The position numbers and the translations under genes are program-made. Shown here in pieces: positions 24,541 through 33,724 of a stretch of DNA of 64,000 bases (positions are counted from its first letter, which is position 1; the number at the start of each line of letters is the position of its first letter). The notes beneath the pieces were generated by a model, which saw nothing but the letters and a program-made list of their open reading frames with translations, was not told the origin of the DNA and did no database searches. The DNA comes from Cheiracanthium punctorium (Eukaryota > Arthropoda > Arachnida > Araneae > Cheiracanthiidae), in assembly GCA_038373885.1 (NCBI GenBank), contig JAWZYV010015814.1:1178001-1242000 (forward strand), in the 5' to 3' direction.

Positions 24541-25290
24541 TTTGTAAAAGAAATATTTATGCTATATGCATGAATTTTAGTCTATGTTAATCAGGAATAG
24601 AGCAGCTTTCTATTAGTGAAAAAGTTTTAGAATCGGTTCTGTAGTTACAGAGATACCCAGAGAGCTTAATGTATTAGAATTATTTTGAGTGTTCCTGTAA
24701 AGGAACTATTTACGCTACATGCATGAATTTTATCCTATAATACTCAAGAATAGTGTAGAGTACTATCAGTAAAAAAAGTTTAGGAATTGGTTCAGTACTT
24801 ACAGAGATGCACATAGAGCGTAATGTTATTCTTATTAGCATCCCTGTAAGAGAACTATCTGTGATATATGCATTAAAGGTAGCCTATAACACTTAGGATG
24901 CCACCAGTGTCTAAGAAGTTCTGCTCTTAAAACTGCAAGGCAGGAGGTACCAGGTTCAAACCCCGGTCGTTCCTGTCGACCTAGCCGCTCCCAGTTTTCC
25001 GTGGTTTTCTAAGAAACCTCGCGCAAATATGGGCTAGGATCCCTTAGAAAGTCCCTCATAGAGGAATTCCCCATATAGGCCTAGGACCCTAGTGCAGTCA
25101 ATCGGTCTTAATCGAAAAACAAACAAACAATAATACTCAGGAATAATGCAACTTTCAATCAGTGAAAAAAGTTTTAGAATCGGTTTAGTAGCTACAAAAT
25201 GTCCATAGAGCGCAATGCATTAGAATTATTTTGAGTGTCTTTCTAAAAGAATTATTTATGCTATAAAAGAATTATTTATGCTTGAAAGGC
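24541..25290 (+). repeat. Imperfect tandem units of about 170 bp in the RTE-like repeat
   Basis: Three diverged units, each with TATTTATGCTAYATGCATGAA-like, ACTCAGGAATA-like and GTTTTAGAATCGGTT-like segments followed by CACATAGAGC, start near 24541, 24715 and (after the SINE) 25130. They give the host repeat an internally repetitive body. Confidence 0.5.
24899..25129 (+). mobile_element. tRNA-derived SINE (family S1)
   Basis: The head contains a B-box-like GGTTCAAACCCC near 24953. The body carries CGACCTAGCCGCTCCCAGT and TTCCGTGGTTTTCTAAGAAA, and the tail AAACAAACAAACAA. It splits the host tandem unit, giving a 13-bp target duplication with two mismatches (24886-24898 and 25130-25142, ATAACACTTAGGA / ATAATACTCAGGA). 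A second copy is at 37572-37803. The A-box is poor, so transcription competence is doubtful. Confidence 0.65.
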
Positions 25291-25464
25291 TGCCTGTATG
25301 TTAATCCAGGGCATAAGCTATTTTCATTACAAAATTTTCCAAATCCGTTCAACCATTTTTGTGTGATTCAGTCAAAAACATCCAAACACACAAACGTACA
25401 CATTTATATTATTGGTAGGATTTGGAAATTTATGAAATTTAAGAAACACACCTGGACTTCTCTT

Positions 25465-25636
25465 GGTACTTACGTATTATCCCGGCGGTCATTCCCGCCA
25501 AACTGATTTTTCGTCAAATGAGTTGCCAAACTGTTGCCAATCGTATTCAAAACCATTAATAATTTCATGTGCCCGGCATTTATCTCGGCAAAAAATCGCT
25601 CGTCTTGGCGGACCGCCGAGATAATACGTAAGTACC
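25465..25636. mobile_element. 172-bp MITE with near-perfect inverted ends
   Basis: The first 26 bp (GGTACTTACGTATTATCCCG...) and last 26 bp are reverse complements with one mismatch. Inside are further short CCGGC/GCCGGG motifs. No clear target duplication was found, so the superfamily is open. It sits about 40 bp beyond the 3' end of the RTE-like repeat. Confidence 0.65.
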
Positions 25637-26316
25637 CTTTTCTTTACTTATGCTTTTTAATTTGGCGTAAAATCAACATAATTTCCATGTTTTTCAAATG
25701 CATGTGATTTTGCAAATAGAATTTCTGCTTTATTTCAAAAGCATAAATCATTTTGTGCGGGCGGTAAAACGGCTTTTAATTAATAGTTAGAAAAGTAGCT
25801 AAAATTTCAAAATTCTGAGCCTCAGGTGCACTTTACCACCTGAGGCTCAGGTGGTAAAGTGCACCTGAGCCTCTAAGTTATCTGCCCTCCTCTAAGTTAT
25901 GGGCTCATTCATGCTCAAATTTTCAAAGCTCTGCTTTCTGTAGATTTGTCTGGAGAACATTCATTTTTATTATTACAGACAGATAGATTTGGCATAAAAC
26001 TGGCATAATTTCCGTGGGATTTAATGTTTTTCAGATGCACGCGCTTCTTTATTGAAGTAGTAGCATTCTTGTTAGCTCAAAACATGAATCATTTGATACG
26101 GGCGAAACTCGCCAAACATGGCAACGTAAAAACAGTTTTTAATTAATAATTAAAAAAGTAATTAAAAATCTAAAATTCTAAGTAGCCTTAACCATCTCCA
26201 GGGTCCCATCTATATCTAAACCAAAATGCATCCTAATCGATTCAGCGGTTTAGGCGTGAAAGTGTCATAAACAAACAAACAAATTCACTTTCGCATTTAT
26301 AATATTATTTAGGATT
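25637..26316 (+). repeat. RTE-like repeat end with imperfect duplicated body
   Basis: Ends with CCTAATCGATTCAGCGGTTT then AGGCGTGAAAGTG and CATTTATAATATTATTTAGG, the familiar RTE-type 3' tail. Upstream, segments near 25671-25820 and 25991-26180 are diverged copies about 330 bp apart (GGCGTAAAATCAACATAATT / GGCATAAAACTGGCATAATT). A near-perfect palindrome lies at 25821-25869. Confidence 0.4.
25821..25869. repeat. Palindrome, 24-bp arms, 1-nt centre
   Basis: CTCAGGTGCACTTTACCACC.. (25821-25844) and its exact reverse complement (25846-25869) meet at 25845. With so short a spacer it would extrude as a cruciform or fold as a hairpin RNA. No flanking duplication was noticed. Confidence 0.75.
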
Positions 26317-27976
26317 GAGCATTAAAAATCTATCTGTTAATTTTAAGGGTAGTTATAATTGGATTAAGTATAAGATTGTATGTATTTAGCATAAAAAAGA
26401 GCTATATCCATGAAATGTATAAACATGCTTTATCTTTAAATCTTACCTTCCTTTTTATACATCTTGTATTATACTTATTTAATTTTCATTTTAAATAATG
26501 ATTTAGTTTTCCTTTTTTAGTTTTATAGCTTGTTTTTCTCTCATTTATTACTTACTGAAGGTGATGCTTTGTCATTATAAACGATGCAAGCCTCATTGTC
26601 GGTCCAAATGCCGACAAAGCATTTTCATAACCTTACTTTTGACGCCCCTTTCTTTAAAACCGTAAAGGATTTTGATGCCCCCGATCACGGCGCCCAGGCC
26701 ACGTGCTTCCCCCCCCCTCGCCCCTCTTGTTGCGGCTCCTGCAGGGGATACATGGGCACCCATGAGGGGGAGGGGACAAGGTAGGCCACTCCCCCTATCC
26801 TTAGGAAAATTTCAATGGGCGCCCATGAGAAGATACTCATTAAAACTGAAAACCGTTTATTTTCTTTTTCTTTCTTTTTTTTTTAAGTATTGAAAATATC
26901 AATAACATGCAAATATTTCGAGCCATTTAATATATATTTACTGCAGTAAGAGGACGGGGACTAACAGACAGACAAACCAAAGTCTTAATTATTTTTAATC
27001 TTTGTTGGAAAACATTAAAAAAAGCATAACAGAGACATGTTTCAACTAAACGACATGTTCAGAATACTTATTATGGGGTGTAATTATATGCGTAATAAAA
27101 ACATCATTCAAGCACTTAGTAAATAAATCCCAAACTATGCATAATTTACAAGGTTTCATTATTTAAATGGATGCATGGCAACGGCAAAAATTCTCTTTGG
27201 TGTTAAGAAGATTAAATTTTCGCTTATTTAAAATAAGTTTCGTAACATAGGGTATATAAGAAATTCAAAAAGCAATAAATAGTGACGTGTGCAGGGGAAG
27301 GCTTAGGGTTTTAGCGGCCTTAGGCACAACACATTTAGCAGCATTTCTAACTCCTCTATTTATTCTAAGGATTCTCAATGTCTGCATCATTAAATATCCC
27401 GTAATCCCGCGGGATTGAAATTTCATTCAAATAAAAATTAGTTTTAGTCGATATAAGTACGAAAAAGTAACATTGTAAGCACTATCAAGTTTAGCACTTT
27501 ATCTTATTTGATAATTAATACCTTACATAAACATGAAAATTATAGTCATGATATAGTTTTCCCGCAGGTACGGGATTGCATTCCCTAAGCAGAATACGTT
27601 CTGATATAATAAAAAATTACACATTTACATACTGATACATTACACTTATACACAGAAATGTATCAGTACTGCAAAATGTATTATTGCTAATTAACGTATC
27701 AGTACCAAATAATAAAAGCATGTTTAATGACTACAATAAATGCTTAATGATATTTATAATCAAAATGACAAGCATTATTCACGAAAAAGGATTGTAAATC
27801 ATGTCAAACGCATTTATTGTAAAACACTTTACCGAAAAAACCCTTGCTTATTTATGCTTATATTACGGCACCACAAATAAATAAAACAAATAAGACAAAG
27901 CTACCAAGAAACTGAATTGAGTTACCACGCACAAAACGTTATTTATTATAGCTATTATTATTATAAAAATATTATT
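26317..27976. other. Non-coding region with GC-ended hAT debris
   Basis: Positions 26640-26835 hold GACGCCCC, GGGCACCCATGAGGGGG and AATGGGCGCCCATGAG, pieces in the style of hAT MITE ends, and GCAGGGGAAGGCTTAGGGTT at 27292 is similar. No partner ends or duplications could be paired. A 12-bp-arm hairpin (TACTGATACATT / AATGTATCAGTA) is at 27630-27668. No gene is seen. Confidence 0.35.
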
Positions 27977-29440
27977 ATGTGTGAGAACGAGGGCTCCAGA
28001 TGTTGTGTAATTTCACCAGATAACTATTGTTTTATTTGTGCTGAATACACCGTTAAAAGGCAACAAAGAGACATTTTCGGAAGTAATTTTGTGAAGAAAA
28101 TTGTCGTTGTTTATTTCAAGTTGAAACTTGTGATCAAGACAAACTGTGGTCTCCTCACAAGATGTGCAGATGTGAGGAAGATCTTCGTTCGTGGTTTAAG
28201 GGTAAGAAAAAGCCATTTCGTTTTGGCATTTCTGTGGTGTAGCATGAGCAGCAAAGCTACATTGCTGACTACTACTTCATTTAAGAGGCTTTAATACTAA
28301 AAATCAAAAGAACATATCTTACCCAAACCTTAGTTCAGCTATTCGTCCAGTGCCTCATTTCTCAGAAATAACTAGTTCCACACCCACCTTCAAGTTTGGA
28401 TGATATCCGGAGGACGATTCTGAGAATGGCACTGGCACATTTCCTCATCAGGACAAATCTACCGAATATTTTTCTGTTGATGAGAGACCTCAACAATTTT
28501 CTCAAAACGAGCTAAACGATCTTGTTGGGTATTAATGCTGTTCCAAAGATGGAGCTGAATTCCTTGGGCCAAGACTACAAAATAAAAATCTGCTATTACC
28601 TGGAACTTCATTCTCCCGATACAGACACAAAGAGAAGGAATTCACTCAGTTTTTCTGCAAAGAGCGAAATCTCGTTTTCTGTAATGATATTCAAGGGCTA
28701 ATGAAAAGCTTTGACATAGAATATGATCCATCTGAGTGGCGTCTATTCATAGACTCTTATGAAACAAGCCTCAGAGCAATCTTGGTACATAGTAATATAT
28801 TTGCATCACTTCCTTTCGGACATTCCGTGCATTTGGAAGAAAACTATAATGATACAAGGACGTACCCCAGGGGGTGGTCCAGGGGGTCCGGACCCCACCC
28901 GAAATTTCAGTTTTTGTGAACGAAATAATTATGATTAAGTCTTTTTGTGAAAAATCCTGCCTTTTTCACCGTTTAGACCTGAAAGTTTTGGATCCTCCCA
29001 GTCCCTCTGAAAGTTTTGGATCCTCCCAGAAAATTTTTTCTGGGAGCGTCCCTGATTCTGGAGAAAATCAACTATCAAGAGCTTTGATGGTTTGTGGAGA
29101 TTTCAAGACACCAACCATTTTGTTCGGACAGCAAGTAGGTTACACAAAACATCCCTGCCTCTTATGCTTTTGGAATTGGGTCAAAACTGACTGGCCATTT
29201 CGAGGTGTTTTACCCCCCTCCCCCCAGTGAACAAAATGCCATAAATACAAACTTTGTTCCACCTGAAAAGGTTCTATTACCACCTCTTCATATAAAATTG
29301 GCGCTTATGAAGCAGTCTATTAAATCATTGCCTAAATTAGGGAATGCTTCAGATATCTGTGTTCCCAGTTCCCAAAACTATCAGATCCCTCTTTCATAAA
29401 CAGTGGGGGTAAAAGAAAAAGAAGCAAGGGACTCTTTTTA
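27977..29440 (+). pseudogene. Decayed arthropod-type hypothetical protein, several frames
   Basis: Segments of one protein can be read in shifting frames. 27977 on: MCENEGSRCCVISPDNYCFI then CAEYTVKRQQRD; after a one-base frame change, DQDKLWSPHKMCRCEEDLRS and WFKGKKKPFRFGI. 28330-28540: AIRPVPHFSE ... FSQNELNDLVG. 28540-28857: SKDGAEFLGPRLQNKNLLLP then PGTSFSRYRHKEKEF ... EYDPSEWRLFIDSYETSLRA. After a MITE: CGDFKTPTILFGQQVGYTKH and PLHIKLALMKQ. The order and motifs (a Cys-rich N-terminus, ..EWRLFIDSS.., CGDLK..LLGQQ.GYTK) match a widespread uncharacterised arthropod protein that I know only from memory; I cannot name its function. At least two in-frame stops, several shifts and an insertion make it dead. 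Confidence 0.7.
28855..29054. mobile_element. hAT-like MITE inserted in the pseudogene
   Basis: CAAGGACGTACCCC at the left and GGGAGCGTCCCTG at the right are inverted. The host reading breaks at NYNDT and resumes with ILEKINYQEL, so the segment is an insertion. A GTTTTGGATCCTCCCAG motif is tandemly repeated at 28985-29030. A clean 8-bp duplication is not visible. A related MITE may lie at 57293-57448. Confidence 0.6.
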
Positions 29441-29570
29441 AGAATGTGGCGCACAGTTTTTTCGAGAATACTAAAGACACCCCCCCCCCTCTATAAAACA
29501 ACTGTACAGTGGTTTATCACAGTACAGTCAATTTATCGTCTGCTACTTGGATTATGAATACACCTGAATA

Positions 29571-30265
29571 AGTTTTTGAAACTTTCATTGAATTCCAATT
29601 GTGGATTTTCCTGCGTAGCTTTTTCCCTATCTATTTCTAATGTATTATATCCAGAAAAAGGATGTTAGAAATATCAATTTTAATTTTGTTTAACCACACT
29701 CGTGAATAATGATATACTTTCCAACTTAATGGAATAAGGAAAGACAATAGGGAAGGTCCATGGATTGTAATACGCGCTTTTAATATATAGCACTTCAGTG
29801 CGTATTTAAAATCTGAAAGTGTTTCAGATTTTCTTACTTTTTTTTTTCCTTTCCATTTTTTGATAAATACTAGTATATCCAGAAGCTCTTCAGAATTAAT
29901 ATAGGACGAAAATAATTTGCACCTTTTTGTAGGTTTTTACCATTTAACAATCTTATTTTTGTAACCAGGGGCGGCCCGACACGGTAAGCATCGCATCTGG
30001 GCGCCGGCTTCGAAGGGGCGTCATTTCGAAGCTCTGTTTCGAACTCAAAAACTAAGTAGAGCATAAAAGAGAGCGTCTTTTTTACGTTAGGAGGGGGCGC
30101 CACCTACCCTAGGCCCGCTCCTGTTGGTGACCATCTTAATTTTAAATTCCATTCACAATTTGAGAGATTTCAGTGCCAAGGAAGCCAGTGCGAAACAGGA
30201 TTCTCTCCGAACAAGATTTATTAAGATGGTGAACCAACTGGTCGCAAGAGGCGGTTAGTATATTT
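29571..30265 (+). repeat. Left arm of a ~695-bp inverted repeat pair
   Basis: Matches the reverse complement of 36105-36801 over nearly its whole length at roughly 85-88 percent (landmarks AATAAGTTTTTGAAACTTTC, GTGCGTATTTAAAATCTGAA, CAGGATTCTCTCCGAACAAG). Both arms carry hAT-G at the same internal site, so the hAT predates the duplication. The arms flank about 5.8 kb. They may be two insertions of one repeat family or terminal arms of a larger element. Confidence 0.75.
29966..30123 (+). mobile_element. hAT-G MITE copy 1
   Basis: Left CAGGGGCGGCCCGA and right TAGGCCCGCTCCTG are inverted. Flanks TTTGTAAC and TTGGTGAC agree at six of eight positions. The interior contains GGGGCGTCATTTCGAA and GAGCATAAAAG. 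Other copies are at 36239-36398 (inverted, same host site) and 55599-55763. Confidence 0.7.
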
Positions 30266-31015
30266 ATAATGTAGTCATTAATAGAAAAGTTAATTTTTTA
30301 TCGTTATTAAAAATATTCAATAAGACATTCTAAATTTCACTTTATGATAAAATAATTAAAAATAATGTAATTACTAAAACAAAGCCTGACGACACAGCGT
30401 GAACAAGTAAATTTGTTTGTGCTCCTGCCAAAACAAAATCCTGATTAAAGTATTGGAACTAACCGAACCAGATTCTTCGGGTTCCTTTTCTAATAATCAA
30501 GGTAACTGAAGAACAAGTAAATTTGCTAGCGTCCCTGCCTAAACAAAGTGTTGGTAATCGTTTAGCAAAATAACTCAACCAGATGCATCGGGTTAACGGT
30601 GTAGTTCGAAAAAAAGCCATGTGTGATTTCGGTACATAAATACAAATAAACTAATTATGTAATGCACTTCACAATTTTTATAATGTCTCTTTACAAGCTG
30701 TATTATACACTGAAATAAACGATAAACATGTATCAATAGCGAAACTTTCAGAAAAAATTCTTAAAATTCGAAAATGTTGCAGGATATGCCATTTTTCAAA
30801 ACTTTTTTGCCGTGCAATTCCATGTCGAAGAATTATTTCCGAAAGTTTTATAGAAGGTACCGTTGTTTCATTTATTGCGGTGTGTAATCCAGCTCACAAA
30901 GAATCATCCAGAAATTCTTCAAGCCCCTGTTGCAATTAGCTTATTCCGATTTGTGTACTTAGACCGTGAGGGAGATTTTATTTTTTCGAACTACACTCTT
31001 AACTCCTGAAAACAG
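30266..31015. other. Non-coding stretch between repeats
   Basis: Short imperfect duplication near 30400-30560: GAACAAGTAAATTTG occurs twice, about 110 bp apart. No gene or terminal repeat is recognised. Confidence 0.4.
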
Positions 31016-31102
31016 TTGCCCTCTGGTGGTGTAGTGGCAAACGAGCCGTTCTATCGCACATGGGATAGGGATTCGATTCCCGGTTTGTGTATGGGTGTTA
31101 AT

Positions 31103-31361
31103 CAGACTTCGTGCCGATTACAATCGACAGTAATCGATGACTAAAATAATATTTTACAAATTTTACAAAATGGCTATGATAAAATTGCATTATTACAGAA
31201 TTCTTTTGATATTTGATTTGTTTAACATCAATATTACTGTTATATTACTAAATTAACATTCTCTAGTCATAATCTTTTTGAAAATTGTTCGTAATCATAA
31301 TCGTAATCCATATCATTTCTTGTAATCGATTACCGATGATTGTGTAATCGCACGAAGTCTG
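31103..31361. mobile_element. hAT-H MITE
   Basis: Left CAGACTTCGTGCCGATTACA and right TGTAATCGCACGAAGTCTG are inverted. Perfect 8-bp duplications GTGTTAAT lie at 31095-31102 and 31362-31369. The ends are filled with TAATCGAT-type repeats. It is 259 bp and non-coding. Confidence 0.85.
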
Positions 31362-31394
31362 GTGTTAATACGTCCGTCTCTTCATAGGGGGTAA

Positions 31395-31589
31395 CAGGGC
31401 CTTATTATCGCAAGGGCAAATCGGGACTTTGCCCAGGGCCCCCGACGCGAAAGGGCCCCCCAATTTCAAATATTGTTCTGAAATATATTTTTTATATCAA
31501 AATGTTATGAAAAATAAAATACATTTCATAGAAGGGGGCCCCCAAATTCATCAATGCCCGGGGCCCCCGTTGGTCATAATCAGGCTCTG
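31395..31589. mobile_element. hAT-I MITE
   Basis: Left CAGGGCCTTATTATC and right TCATAATCAGGCTCTG are inverted. Perfect 8-bp duplications GGGGGTAA lie at 31387-31394 and 31590-31597. GGGCCCCC motifs sit inside both ends. It is 195 bp. Confidence 0.85.
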
Positions 31590-31720
31590 GGGGGTAACGC
31601 TGGCCGCCTAAAGGGTGCCCAAATAGTAAAATGGCTTGTAATACTTCGAGCCTCAGTAGTGACGAATGTCTGATGGGCAAGTGCCCGCCTTTGGAAAAAC
31701 AAAAGAAAACTTGAAAACAG

Positions 31721-32659
31721 CTCCAGTTATTATAAGTACGCAGCTCATCAGTCACTTGTACATGAACTAGAGTTCAGGGCAATGACCCAGGGCGAAAAAA
31801 TCAATTAGGTTGTTGCTCGTACTATGGCTTATTTTACTACAAAGCAAGATTAAATTATTTTTTCCTTCCCGAAACAGGAACTGTAAATATAGTCCCTAGA
31901 TTTTATCATACTCTAATTCAAATAACACGAACGCGTGCCAGTATTTGCATACTATTGCCATTAGCTCTACCACGCCGTGCTTTTATATGGCTTTTCGTGT
32001 GTTTCTTAATAGGAAACTTACTTGCACATTTTTTAAAAGTAAAAAGTACGTATTTAGTTGCACGATTGTTTACAGCTTAGTGTATGATTAAAATCTGTGG
32101 TTAAAAAAGTTTATTTCACATAACAAATAAAACATCTTGCTTCAGGTTACAGGGATTTATAATTTAAACGATTTATAATTTAAAACAACTCATTATCTAA
32201 AACTAAAAATAGAAACTGAATTTTGCTGAACACTCTTATAAATGATTTATTTGACTTATGTTTTTCTATGTATTTGTTTTGTGTATATATGTATATGTTT
32301 TTTGTAAGTGTCACATTTCTTAAGTTTGAAGGGGTAACACTAGGGATCTTCAGGCAGCGGGGGGGGCGGGGCACTTGTGTGAGGCGAGGTCTCTGGCTCG
32401 AATCCCGTTAACCCTTGGTTGTCACTTTCCTCTTCTATGTTTGTACTTCGATTGTGTGGTCCTGTAACGGTGAATGACTGTCTTTGGAATAAAAATGAAC
32501 TCATACGCAAGGAACAACACGGATGAATGCCTGTCATATCAGCCAACATATTTCGATTAACTCTCAGCAAGCAAGGCTAACTCCAATGACTAATAACAGC
32601 CGAGCGCAGCTTCAAGTGAAGAGTAAACGAGAAAAATTAGTAATTCCAAACCCTTTGAT
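31721..32659. other. Non-coding stretch with a possible pol III B-box
   Basis: At 32372-32410, CACTTGTGTGAGGCGAGG ... GGCTCGAATCCCG resembles the second half of a tRNA-like SINE head, but no A-box is convincing. AT-rich elsewhere. No gene is seen. Confidence 0.35.
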
Positions 32660-32812
32660 CAGTAGCGTAGCCTGGATTTAATTTAGGGGGGCGCGCTGGG
32701 TATGAAATTGTAAACTAAAGTTCAATTAATAAGCTAAATATCAAACTGTAAGCTATGTAAAGCGTCCCATTTCCGGTGGGGGAGCTGCAGCCCCCTCAGG
32801 CTATACCCCTTG
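32660..32812. mobile_element. hAT-J MITE
   Basis: Left CAGTAGCGTAGCCTGGATTT and right CCTCAGGCTATACCCCTTG are inverted. Perfect 8-bp duplications CCTTTGAT lie at 32652-32659 and 32813-32820. It is 153 bp with an AT-rich centre. Confidence 0.85.
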
Positions 32813-32820
32813 CCTTTGAT

Positions 32821-33244
32821 TATGAAGCTCTGTCCAGCACCTCATAATGCAAATACACTAACAAAGGGAAGGAGTCAAATTTAATTGAACAGATTCGGGA
32901 AATAAATTCACGAGATCTGTATTAAATTCGATCAATTGTTTATCATCAATTGTCACTGCGAATTTTTGATAAAATAATACGATGTGCTTGGTATATTGCT
33001 AAACTTTCTGAAGACGCAGACAAATCTCCGTGAATGTAAATGATGTTTGTTTTCCAACCGAACTTCTTAAAGAACACTGTTCTTGCAATAACTTTTCTTT
33101 TACTAACTGTGCTAGATGTCAAAAAATTTATTCTTTTTAAATGCTTTTCTGACAGTTATCATTCAGGTCCTATTTTTGCAATCAAAAATGTATGCAAAAT
33201 TAAATTGAACAACAACACAATTGAAAGTCTTAATAGATTATATC
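32821..33244. other. Non-coding stretch left of the palindrome
   Basis: A 95-residue frame (33040-33327) runs into the palindrome and has no recognisable family, so it is not called. Otherwise AT-rich. Confidence 0.35.
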
Positions 33245-33336
33245 AATTTATGGCATTGGAAAAAACACTCAAAATACTGGTGTTAAACAATAACGTAAAT
33301 AAAAAACTTTGTAAAAAACACACATAAGATGTTATA

Positions 33337-33395
33337 GGTAAGAGGATACGCACGTTTCAACCAAAAATTGTTTTGGCCTTCGTCAGTCCAAGCCC
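33337..33395 (-). ncRNA. Hammerhead-ribozyme-like motif (left arm)
   Basis: Exact mirror of the right-arm motif: CTGACGA at 33380-33386, GAAA at 33355-33358 and the GTA cleavage triplet at 33347-33349, read on the minus strand. A transcript across the whole palindrome would fold on itself instead, so each motif could act only in a transcript covering a single arm. Confidence 0.5.
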
Positions 33396-33452
33396 TTCGT
33401 TGCAAGCAACACAGGGAACTGAAAAGAGGTTCCCTGTGTTGCTTGCAACGAA

Positions 33453-33511
33453 GGGCTTGGACTGACGAAGGCCAAAACAATTTTTGGTTGAAACGTGCGT
33501 ATCCTCTTACC
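33453..33511 (+). ncRNA. Hammerhead-ribozyme-like motif (right arm)
   Basis: The conserved core is present: CTGACGA (33462-33468), then a stem II that pairs A-U, G-U, C-G, C-G and four A-U pairs around loop CAAT with one bulged G, then GAAA (33490-33493). Stem III is two pairs (A-T, C-G) closed by loop GTGC, followed by the cleavage triplet GTA (33499-33501). Stem I pairs GGA (33459-33461) with TCC (33502-33504), with GG/CC further out. The tiny stem III matches hammerheads of Penelope-like elements. Activity is not shown. Confidence 0.55.
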
Positions 33512-33724
33512 TATAACATCTTATGTGTGTTTTTTACAAAGTTTTTTATTTACGTTAATTTATGGCATTGTTATCATAACTATCAGTTATTTTTTTATTT
33601 TAAAAATGTAAAATGTTACTAAGGTGATTAAAATATTATTTAATGTTTAACAAACGTTTTTTTTTTTCTAGTTTGGTTCTGGATAATGGAAAAACGCGGT
33701 TACTACAAAACGTTTTCTTGGAAA

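Larger units (their letters stand above)
22252..25425 (+). mobile_element. RTE-like repeat interrupted by a hAT and a SINE
   Basis: Opens AACTAGCTGCTACCCGCGAC then TTCGTCCGCGTCGG and ends with AAATCCGTTCAACCATTTTT ... ATTTATATTATTGGTAGGAT, the border style of RTE-type non-LTR derived repeats in arthropods. The body between the insertions contains imperfect tandem units (24541-25290) built around GTTTTAGAATCGGTT. hAT-F (22505-24528) and a SINE (24899-25129) are younger insertions. No open reading frame survives. Confidence 0.45.
31016..31720 (+). mobile_element. tRNA-derived SINE (family S3) split by two hAT MITEs
   Basis: The head has A-box-like TGGTGTAGTGGCAAACGAG (about 31026-31044) and B-box-like GGGATTCGATTCCCGG (31068-31083). 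Its own sequence continues after the insertions at 31370 (ACGTCCGTCTCTTCATAGGG) and 31598 (CGCTGGCCGCCTAAAGGGTG) to an A-rich end near 31720. Both insertions have perfect 8-bp duplications, so the intact SINE can be followed without guesswork. Confidence 0.65.
33291..33557. repeat. Perfect inverted repeat, 129-bp arms, 9-nt spacer
   Basis: Left arm 33291-33419 and right arm 33429-33557 are exact reverse complements with no mismatch found by eye. This is far tighter than any other inverted pair in the window, so it is either recent or maintained. A fold-back assembly artefact cannot be ruled out from sequence alone. Confidence 0.9.
33245..33570. mobile_element. Palindromic insertion with 14-bp direct repeats, PLE-terminal-repeat-like
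   Basis: AATTTATGGCATTG occurs at 33245-33258 and 33557-33570 as a direct repeat. Between them is a perfect inverted repeat with 129-bp arms (33291-33419 and 33429-33557) and a 9-base spacer. Each arm holds a hammerhead-like motif (see the ncRNA entries). Inverted terminal repeats with hammerhead motifs and variable-length target duplications are known from Penelope-like retroelements, so a Penelope-derived remnant is my best reading. No reverse transcriptase is present. Confidence 0.55.

Noticed and set aside
27290..27320. GCAGGGGAAGGCTTAGGG as a complete hAT element
   Set aside because: Only one terminus-like sequence is present; no partner end or 8-bp duplication could be found.
33283..33622. 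Two frames on opposite strands encoding the same peptide (FWPSSVQALRCKQHRE)
   Set aside because: Consequence of the perfect palindrome, not two genes.
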